Positions 55,899 through 64,000 of a stretch of DNA of 64,000 nucleotides are shown here, one piece after another. Under the pieces are notes generated by a model, which saw only the letters and a list, made by a program, of their open reading frames with translations, did not search any database and had not been told where the DNA came from. Source of the stretch: Halalkalibaculum roseum (GTDB lineage: Bacteria; Bacteroidota; Rhodothermia; Balneolales; Balneolaceae); the NCBI RefSeq assembly GCF_011059145.1, contig NZ_JAALLT010000002.1:806001-870000 (forward strand), given 5' to 3'. Both the position numbers and the translations under genes were made by a program. Numbering within the stretch: the first letter of the stretch is position 1; every line of letters begins with the position of its first letter.

Positions 55899-57158
55899 AT
55901 GGCTAACCTGGATTACCAAGTACTCTTACAGATACTCGCCTCGCTAGCCGTTGGTTTGTTGATTGGTATAGAGCGCGGCTGGAGCGAACGTAAAGAAGAT
56001 GAGGGTGACCGGGTTGCCGGGTTACGTACTTTCAGTCTGATTGGCTTATTGGGCGGTGTTTGGGCCCAGCTATCGGAGATTGTGGAAGCATGGGTACTTG
56101 TTGTAGCCTTCCTCGCAGTAGTTGCACTGATTGTCACTTCTCACATCATCGGGACACGTGAGACCGAAGATGTCGGGATAACAACAGAGTTTGCCATGAT
56201 GCTTACCTTCTCACTGGGTGCATGGGCAGCCTTCGGGTATTATATCTATGCCTTTTCTACTACTGCTATCGTTGTGGCCCTGTTGGGTATCAAACCGATT
56301 TTGCACAGATGGGTCAGCAATCTTCGCACCGAAGAGATCTACTCCGGCATCAAACTGTTGCTTATCTCTCTGGTATTGCTGCCGCTCTTACCCGATAAAG
56401 GCTACGGTCCCTGGCAATCATTAAATCCCTACTGGATATGGTGGATGGTGGTTCTAATCAGTGGAATATCATTTGTCGGCTATTTCGCAATAAAATATGC
56501 AGGTGACAAAATTGGAACTCTCCTAACAGCCATTACCGGTGGACTGGCTTCTTCAACGGCTGTCACGCTCAGTATGGCACAGCTGGCCAAACAGCATAAA
56601 AATAAAACGCTATTCATGGGTGGCGTAGTTGTAGCATCTTCCATCATGTTTATTCGGGTATTCATAGAAGTGGCTATTGTAAACAGGATCCTGCTAGACC
56701 GTCTCTGGATTCCCATAGCCGTTATGTTCGTCTGTCTGATAGCCGGCGGCAGCTGGCTCTGGTTTCGTCACACAGGTTCAGACACCGGTACCGAGATTGA
56801 GCTAAAGAACCCCTTTAACCTCCCCACCGCCCTGCAGTTCGGACTCTTGCTGGGACTTATACTATTGCTCTCCTCGGCTGCTAAAGAGTGGTTCGGAGAC
56901 CAGGGTATCTATGTATTATCTCTTGTATCCGGATTAATTGATGTGGATGCTATTACCCTTTCCCTTTCACGGATGGCGGAAAATGATCTTGGTGAAGATG
57001 TTGCCATAACGGGAATCGTACTGGCCTCGGCTATGAATACCATCGTAAAGGGGCTCCTATTCTCCTTTGTGGCCGGTATGCGAACAGGTCTTCGATTACT
57101 TTTAGTGCTGGTCGCATCCGTTATTCCCGGTCTTATTATTGTTTTTTTGATGCTGTAG
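55899..57158 (+). CDS. MgtC/DUF4010 family transporter
   Basis: A 419-residue paralogue of the 52426-53685 protein: LLIGIERGWSERKEDEGDRVAGLRTF at the start, ~10 helices, and the FGDQGIYVLSLVSGLIDVDAITLSLSRM signature in DUF4010 (in parts). It follows the RNR gene by 78 bp and is probably in its transcription unit. It converges with the ATPase operon. Confidence 0.85.
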   Translation: MANLDYQVLLQILASLAVGLLIGIERGWSERKEDEGDRVAGLRTFSLIGLLGGVWAQLSEIVEAWVLVVAFLAVVALIVTSHIIGTRETEDVGITTEFAMMLTFSLGAWAAFGYYIYAFSTTAIVVALLGIKPILHRWVSNLRTEEIYSGIKLLLISLVLLPLLPDKGYGPWQSLNPYWIWWMVVLISGISFVGYFAIKYAGDKIGTLLTAITGGLASSTAVTLSMAQLAKQHKNKTLFMGGVVVASSIMFIRVFIEVAIVNRILLDRLWIPIAVMFVCLIAGGSWLWFRHTGSDTGTEIELKNPFNLPTALQFGLLLGLILLLSSAAKEWFGDQGIYVLSLVSGLIDVDAITLSLSRMAENDLGEDVAITGIVLASAMNTIVKGLLFSFVAGMRTGLRLLLVLVASVIPGLIIVFLML

Positions 57159-57188
57159 TGGGGAAGTAGAAATTTTAACTTATGAATG

Positions 57189-58064
57189 CTACTCCGCCAC
57201 CGCCCTATAACCTGACTGAATATCCAACAATTCCTCAGTAATTGCCTTGTGGCGTTCACCGGCATAACGTTTGTTAAGTTCCTGTAGGCGTTCCTCAATT
57301 TTCTGCTCCGCCACTGTCATGGAATTCAGCCTTCCGGTATGTTCAGCTGCCAATGACTCAGCCATTGCTCTGTAGAGAGAAACCAGGAGATATTGGCGAA
57401 CCAGCTCGGAAAACAATTCAGTAGGCTCCATAGAAAACTGAGGTATATTATTGGTAGGCCATTCTTTATTTGCAAGCCGGTTTAGCCAGTACCTGTCCAG
57501 CGGAAGCAGGTATTGCAGTCTGGGCTGATATCTGCCACGCGCAACCGGTTTATTGTGGATGATCAGCACTTTCCCCGCTTCGTGTTTCTCTCGTAACTCC
57601 TCTACAGATGCCAGCAATTGCAAGGCAAAACGATTTAGACCCGATACCGAACCCGGCAGACTGAACACTTTTTCCACATTCTCTCTCTGTTCCAATTGCG
57701 AGGCCAACCTTTCTCCCATAACCAGGAAGCGGGAGTCGGAATTATTTTCATCATGCAATTGCTGTTCAATAAAGCCCATAATACGTTCATCGAATGAACC
57801 GCAAAGCCCTTGTCCCGAGCCGACAGCAATCACTATGTAACTGCTTTCTTTCCCTGATCTCACATAAGGCATCTCTTCCAAAAGAGTTCGCCCCAATACA
57901 ATTTGAAGACCCATTTCAACAGTACGGTAATATTCTCCGAGTGATTCTGATGCCTTTTCAAACTGCCGTATACTAACCGATGCCAGAACTTTCATCGTGT
58001 TTACGATGGATTGTAGATCCTTAGCATTTCTTATTTTCCTTTTATAGTGTTCAACGGTCTGCAT
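57189..58064 (-). CDS. atpG: N-ATPase gamma subunit
   Basis: A 291-residue gamma subunit from the ATG at 58064, which has AGGAGG nine bases upstream and overlaps the atpA stop by 14 bases. The N-terminal helix begins [32 protein letters not shown], and the C-terminal helix has [28 protein letters not shown]. It is the rotating central stalk. Last gene of the operon. Frames upstream reach 58115 but add no family sequence. Confidence 0.9.
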   Translation of the reverse strand: MQTVEHYKRKIRNAKDLQSIVNTMKVLASVSIRQFEKASESLGEYYRTVEMGLQIVLGRTLLEEMPYVRSGKESSYIVIAVGSGQGLCGSFDERIMGFIEQQLHDENNSDSRFLVMGERLASQLEQRENVEKVFSLPGSVSGLNRFALQLLASVEELREKHEAGKVLIIHNKPVARGRYQPRLQYLLPLDRYWLNRLANKEWPTNNIPQFSMEPTELFSELVRQYLLVSLYRAMAESLAAEHTGRLNSMTVAEQKIEERLQELNKRYAGERHKAITEELLDIQSGYRAVAE

Positions 58065-59613
58065 CTTCTGTAACCTCCTCAGATTTTTCAATGGGAAAGT
58101 TTTGCTGCAGCACATTTTTGAGGCTTTCCGTCAACTCTCGCTGCTCGTCTTCGCTCAATTGCTTTCCCTCACTGATTTTAATTCTGATCGGTTCCATTTC
58201 TTGCGACATATATTCGCGAATAACTTCACACGCAGATGAAACTTGCTGTAGTTCCAGCCTGTCAAACAATCCCTCCGTTACCGCAACAAGCAGCCCGATC
58301 TGTTCGAATACCTCCAGGGTATTGAATTGGTCCTGTTTGAGAACTTCCCTGATTCTCCGGCCTCTTTGAATCTGTTCCCTGGTATCTTCATCAAGACGTG
58401 AGCTGAACCTGGAGAATGCTTCCAATTCTTCAAACTGGGAATAGGCCAGCCTCAATTCTCCCGTAACCATCCGGTAGGCAGGCAGCTGGGCAGCGCCTCC
58501 CACACGTGACACGGATTTACCCACATCGATAGCTGGCAGCACGTCTTTTCGAAATAAAGATGGTGAAAGATAAATCTGACCGTCTGTAATAGATATCAGG
58601 TTTGTGGGAATAAAGGCTGAAATATCCTGGGCCTGTGTTTCAATGATTGGTAGTGCCGTGAGGCTGCCCCCTCCCAATTCTTTCTTTAAGTGCGTGGATC
58701 GCTCAAGCAGTCGGGCGTGGATATGAAAAATATCTCCGGGATAGGCTTCCCGCCCCGGCGGCCTGCGCAATAAAAGAGCCAACTCCCGGTATGCCCGGGC
58801 ATGCCAGGTCAAATCATCATACACAATCAGTACATCCCTTCCTTTTTCCATGAAGTATTCACCCATACTGGTTGCAGCATAAGGCGCTATGTACTGCAGT
58901 CCAACCGGAACGCTGCTGCTGGCAGACATTACTATACTATGCTCCATAGAACCATATTTCTGCAGATCTGCAATCACACGGTTCACCTCAGCACGTTGCT
59001 TGCCTATGGCACAGTAAATACAGATGACTCCGGAATCTTTTTGGTTGATGATACTGTCTAGAGCAATGGCCGTTTTTCCGGTTTGCCGGTCCCCGAGTAT
59101 TAGTTCACGCTGCCCGCGTCCGATAGGCAGCAGGGCATCAATAGTTACGATACCGGTTTGCAGCGGTGTGTCCACGGATATTCGACTCATAATAGTAGGC
59201 GCCGGTCGCTCTACCGGATAATAATCAAAATGCCGAATATTGCCTTTGCCGTCGGAAGCACGACCAAGAGAATCAACGACTCTGCCAAGCAGCGAATCAC
59301 CCACTGGCACTTCAAGAACACGTTCGGTTCGAAACACTTCTTCTCCGGCTTCGATAGTATGTTCATCATCCAGAAGAATAACACCGATCTCTTTTGGGTC
59401 CAGATTATAGGTAAGTCCCAGTGACCCGCTAGAGAATCGCACAAGTTCATCCGTCAAAACGTTCGGTAGGCCGTCGACACGAGCGATACCCTCTCCTACA
59501 GAAAGTACTCTTCCTGTTTCCCGTACAATCAGCCCCGGATCCTCTTGCCATGCTTCGTTTATGGCCTCAAATACATCATCAACAATCGCTATAGCAGATT
59601 TTTGGTATTTCAC
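58051..59613 (-). CDS. atpA: N-ATPase alpha subunit
   Basis: A 520-residue F1 alpha subunit. Walker [11 protein letters not shown] is near residue 171, followed by [11 protein letters not shown] (Walker B) and the [17 protein letters not shown] signature. The C-terminal helical domain is normal for the family. 14 bp separate its start from atpF. Confidence 0.95.
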   Translation of the reverse strand: MKYQKSAIAIVDDVFEAINEAWQEDPGLIVRETGRVLSVGEGIARVDGLPNVLTDELVRFSSGSLGLTYNLDPKEIGVILLDDEHTIEAGEEVFRTERVLEVPVGDSLLGRVVDSLGRASDGKGNIRHFDYYPVERPAPTIMSRISVDTPLQTGIVTIDALLPIGRGQRELILGDRQTGKTAIALDSIINQKDSGVICIYCAIGKQRAEVNRVIADLQKYGSMEHSIVMSASSSVPVGLQYIAPYAATSMGEYFMEKGRDVLIVYDDLTWHARAYRELALLLRRPPGREAYPGDIFHIHARLLERSTHLKKELGGGSLTALPIIETQAQDISAFIPTNLISITDGQIYLSPSLFRKDVLPAIDVGKSVSRVGGAAQLPAYRMVTGELRLAYSQFEELEAFSRFSSRLDEDTREQIQRGRRIREVLKQDQFNTLEVFEQIGLLVAVTEGLFDRLELQQVSSACEVIREYMSQEMEPIRIKISEGKQLSEDEQRELTESLKNVLQQNFPIEKSEEVTEDADR

Positions 59614-59627
59614 AGGGACGCCTCAAA

Positions 59628-60428
59628 TCATAATCCTTGTTTTATAGTCTGGTGCTCTTTTTCCTTTTTCCCGGTCTGAAACAGGTGTTCCAGGTTTTCG
59701 GTGAGATCTTCGAGGTAAATATTGGCATTCCATCCTATTTTCCACCCTTCGGCTCGCATCTCAATTCCGAATCCCAGTCGTGAAGAGATCTCGAATTCAC
59801 AATTCAACTCCGCGGAAAATACCTCCTTCAGCACATTTTTTATCTCATTTTTTGTCTCTTCCGGCAACTCAAAAGAGCTGACAACCTTCATTTTTCCCTC
59901 ACCAAAATCCAGGGCCGACTGTAGCGCCCGCTTTCGTTCTTTTTTATCCATCCTCTTCAATAGCTCAATAAATTTTTGGATGGTCACCTCTTCGAGACTT
60001 CTGCTGGCAAGGCTATTGACCAGTTTGCGAAGCAAGTCTATGGCGTTATAAGTAGCCTGTTGATGCAGCTCATTGAAAAATGATTCTTTTTCCAGCTCAA
60101 TAGACTCCTCCCAGTTTTTTTGCATAGTCTCCACTTGCTTGCGAGCCTCATGTTCCAGCTCTTTACGTTTCTCATCAGCCTCTGCCTTTGCTTCGCTAAT
60201 CATCTGTTCCTTTTTATGCTCCAGCTCATCCAGTTTTTGTTGGTAGGTTTCTCGTTTAGTTTCTGCTTCTCCCAGTTTTTGCTGTGCCTCTTCCAAGCGA
60301 GATGTTACTTTTTGCTCTCTTTTCTCCATGACATCTCTAAGAGGTCCGTAGAGAAATTTTCTAAGCAGGAACAGCAGAATAAGAAAGTTGACAATCTGGG
60401 CCGTTAATGTGAACCAGTCTATATTCAT
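59628..60428 (-). CDS. atpF: N-ATPase b subunit fused to delta-like domain
   Basis: A 266-residue protein: one N-terminal membrane helix (about 9-25, AQIVNFLILLFLLRKF), a long coiled coil (about 35-125), and a C-terminal globular part (from ~140) resembling the delta subunit. No separate atpH gene exists in the operon, which is characteristic of N-ATPases. It is the peripheral stalk. Confidence 0.85.
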   Translation of the reverse strand: MNIDWFTLTAQIVNFLILLFLLRKFLYGPLRDVMEKREQKVTSRLEEAQQKLGEAETKRETYQQKLDELEHKKEQMISEAKAEADEKRKELEHEARKQVETMQKNWEESIELEKESFFNELHQQATYNAIDLLRKLVNSLASRSLEEVTIQKFIELLKRMDKKERKRALQSALDFGEGKMKVVSSFELPEETKNEIKNVLKEVFSAELNCEFEISSRLGFGIEMRAEGWKIGWNANIYLEDLTENLEHLFQTGKKEKEHQTIKQGL

Positions 60429-60434
60429 ATGACT

Positions 60435-60704
60435 TTATAGTCCTGTTACGTAATCCCAAAATGGATTCGCAAAGATTATGATTAAAGCAACTACGAAACA
60501 GTAGATCGCCGTTGATTCTACCATGGCCAAACCCACAAAGAGTGTCCGGGTGATACTGGGTGTTTCATCGGGCTGTTGGGCTATAGCATTAAGCGCCTGC
60601 GATAATGCTCGACCCTCTCCAAGGGCAGGGGCAATGGATCCGACGGCTATCGTGAGACCTGCCATGATGATTGAAACCATTCCAATTATGCTAATAGTAT
60701 CCAT
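60435..60704 (-). CDS. atpE: N-ATPase c subunit
   Basis: An 89-residue hairpin of two membrane helices. Ion-binding residues: Glu30 (ALGEGRA) in the first helix and Glu63-Ser64-Thr65 with Tyr68 (VESTAIYC) in the second. The 33-residue spacing between Glu30 and Glu63 equals that between Gln32 and Glu65 in the Na+-binding c subunit of Ilyobacter. A Na+-binding site is therefore expected. Confidence 0.93.
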   Translation of the reverse strand: MDTISIIGMVSIIMAGLTIAVGSIAPALGEGRALSQALNAIAQQPDETPSITRTLFVGLAMVESTAIYCFVVALIIIFANPFWDYVTGL

Positions 60705-60758
60705 TTTAGTATGGTTAAGTTATAATGTTCAATTGATTCCACTCTCTATGCATACCTA

Positions 60759-61454
60759 TTATCCTTCCTGTTTTTCCAACTGTTTAAGGTTTTGAACTCG
60801 TGTTGCCGAGGCGATATATACCAAAGCCAAAATGGCAAAGACATAAGCCTGAATGACCCCAATCAACAGACCGAAAGCTTGCATGACAACCGGAAAAAAA
60901 AGCGGACTCAGGCTTAATAAAATGGCTATGATAAGACTGCCGCTCATTATATTGCCAAACAGTCTGATAGCCAGTGCGAGTGTTCGGGAAAGTTCCCCGA
61001 TAATGTTAAACGGTAGCATAAACGGCGTGGGCTGAATGTAATGCTTCAGATATCCGGAAAATCCCCGGTTTGAAATACCGAAGACCGGCACCGCGATAAA
61101 TACACAGATGGCCAGAGCTACAGCCGTAGAAAGTGATGCCGTAGGTGATTCTATGGCAGGTATTACACCGATGATATTTGAAACTACAATGAACAGGAAA
61201 AGTGTACCGATAAATGGCAGGTACTTATCGGCTTCTTCATGTGTTTCTTCGCGGATTTGATCCAACACCAGCACCACAAATGATTCGAGCAAAGCCTGTC
61301 CTCGCCTGATATTCAGTCCGGATGTCAACTTCCTAGTAACAACCCAGGAAAAAACGATAAGCAACAGCATTACCAACCAGGTATTTAGAAGGGTTGCATT
61401 CACTTTCAGGAAACCTTCCTGCCAATAAATAATATCATCAATATTGAATTCCAT
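60759..61454 (-). CDS. atpB: N-ATPase a subunit
   Basis: A 231-residue membrane subunit with five or six helices. The essential Arg is in RTLALAIRLFGNIMSG (about residue 163). It forms the ion channel with the c ring. Confidence 0.93.
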   Translation of the reverse strand: MEFNIDDIIYWQEGFLKVNATLLNTWLVMLLLIVFSWVVTRKLTSGLNIRRGQALLESFVVLVLDQIREETHEEADKYLPFIGTLFLFIVVSNIIGVIPAIESPTASLSTAVALAICVFIAVPVFGISNRGFSGYLKHYIQPTPFMLPFNIIGELSRTLALAIRLFGNIMSGSLIIAILLSLSPLFFPVVMQAFGLLIGVIQAYVFAILALVYIASATRVQNLKQLEKQEG

Positions 61455-61464
61455 CCGTCTTTTT

Positions 61465-61764
61465 TTAAGTGTAAATACTTGAATGGTCTACCTTTCCCAG
61501 CTTTGATAGCAGCAGCTGCCGCATGGCCAGGAATGAGATCAGAGCAATAGCAAGATACGCCCAGTGGTAGATCACCATGGCATAAAATACCAGCAATACA
61601 AAAGCTGCCCTGACGGCGAAACTTAACAGGAGCAGCGTATATGACAACTTATATTGAGCTATTTTATTCACTGTAAGCCAGAGCCCGCCGAAATAGATAA
61701 ATCCGGTCAACGCACCGCTTAGCAATGCAAAAAGTATGATTATCCAGTCCATGGTATTCCTCAA
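61465..61764 (-). CDS. atpR: N-ATPase subunit AtpR
   Basis: A 99-residue membrane protein with three helices (about 8-28, 38-60, 62-82). Its position between atpQ and atpB and its size match AtpR, which is specific to N-ATPases. It overlaps atpQ by four bases. Confidence 0.8.
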   Translation of the reverse strand: MRNTMDWIIILFALLSGALTGFIYFGGLWLTVNKIAQYKLSYTLLLLSFAVRAAFVLLVFYAMVIYHWAYLAIALISFLAMRQLLLSKLGKVDHSSIYT

Positions 61765-62071
61765 TGGTTATGTTTTTTTTGACTTTGGCTCTCATGCTGA
61801 ACCCAGTACCAGGCATTCCAGCATCCTATCATAATGCCCAGAACCAGCATCATCAGGGTCCATGAGTACGGACTGTCGTAGGCGCTGTCTATCCATATTC
61901 CGAGTCCTAGCAGCAAGATTGTGGGAATTGCAACCGACCACCCCACTAATCCGAACATACCCAGTCCGTAGAGCAACCCTTTACGGTCTTCGCTGCGAAC
62001 CTCAATCTTGCGACGGGATTTTTTCCTGACGCTTTTTTGAAATTCTTTTTCGCTATGTTCTTTTTCACTTT

Positions 62072-62075
<4 letters not shown>
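61761..62075 (-). CDS. atpQ: N-ATPase subunit AtpQ
   Basis: A 104-residue protein with a charged N-terminus and two membrane helices (GLFGLVGWSVAIPTILLLG and WTLMMLVLGIMIGCWNAWYW regions). It resembles AtpZ/AtpI and matches AtpQ of N-ATPase operons. It overlaps both neighbours by four bases. Confidence 0.85.

Positions 62076-64000
<1,925 letters not shown>

Overview
The window is a bacterial chromosome segment. Many small lipoproteins, a SPOR lipoprotein, a Kelch/helix-turn-helix membrane protein, BspA-type repeats and an N-ATPase operon suggest a Bacteroidota/Balneolota-type organism. That is an inference from gene families only; no phylogenetic marker was tested.

Layout. 1-8.9 kb is mostly housekeeping: the end of rtcB, a DUF1761 membrane protein, a deoC-aldehyde dehydrogenase operon interrupted by a RayT (REP-associated) transposase, a SPOR lipoprotein, ychF, a Ser/Thr-type phosphatase, nusB and tRNA-Val. 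9.0-18.3 kb is an AT-rich accessory stretch of lipoproteins, an AlbA_2/Schlafen-type protein, a lone receiver domain, a BspA-like repeat gene cut by a nonsense codon, and a frameshifted lipoprotein gene. 18.3-25.4 kb carries a Kelch-membrane-HTH regulator, a 42-residue membrane protein with a structured leader and terminator, and a bactofilin-like/RND exporter pair.

25.8-57 kb is a stress/low-oxygen type island. It holds a four-gene minus-strand operon (CheB-like regulator, tandem universal stress protein, Ca2+-type P-ATPase, APH/P-loop kinase), a 2881-residue cyclic beta-glucan synthase-like protein, a glutamate-cysteine ligase/CBS fusion, haem proteins (Tll0287-like, cytochrome-barrel fusion, pentahaem protein), a phosphoribosyltransferase, an ECF sigma factor, two DUF4010 transporters and a B12-dependent ribonucleotide reductase. 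Several of these families are also in the Mycobacterium tuberculosis DosR dormancy regulon (Usp, CtpF, Rv2004c, NrdZ, Rv0571c, CBS proteins).

The most interesting signal is a shared 19-bp imperfect palindrome, about TGTARGG-N5-CCCTACA, at ten intergenic places between 21.6 and 53.9 kb. Most lie 57-140 bp before a gene of this island, which suggests one regulator controlling the block. Two tandem copies lie in a gap between convergent genes where no coding gene is visible.

57.2-63.9 kb is a complete N-ATPase operon read on the minus strand in the order atpD-C-Q-R-B-E-F-A-G. Its c subunit carries residues expected of a Na+-binding site.
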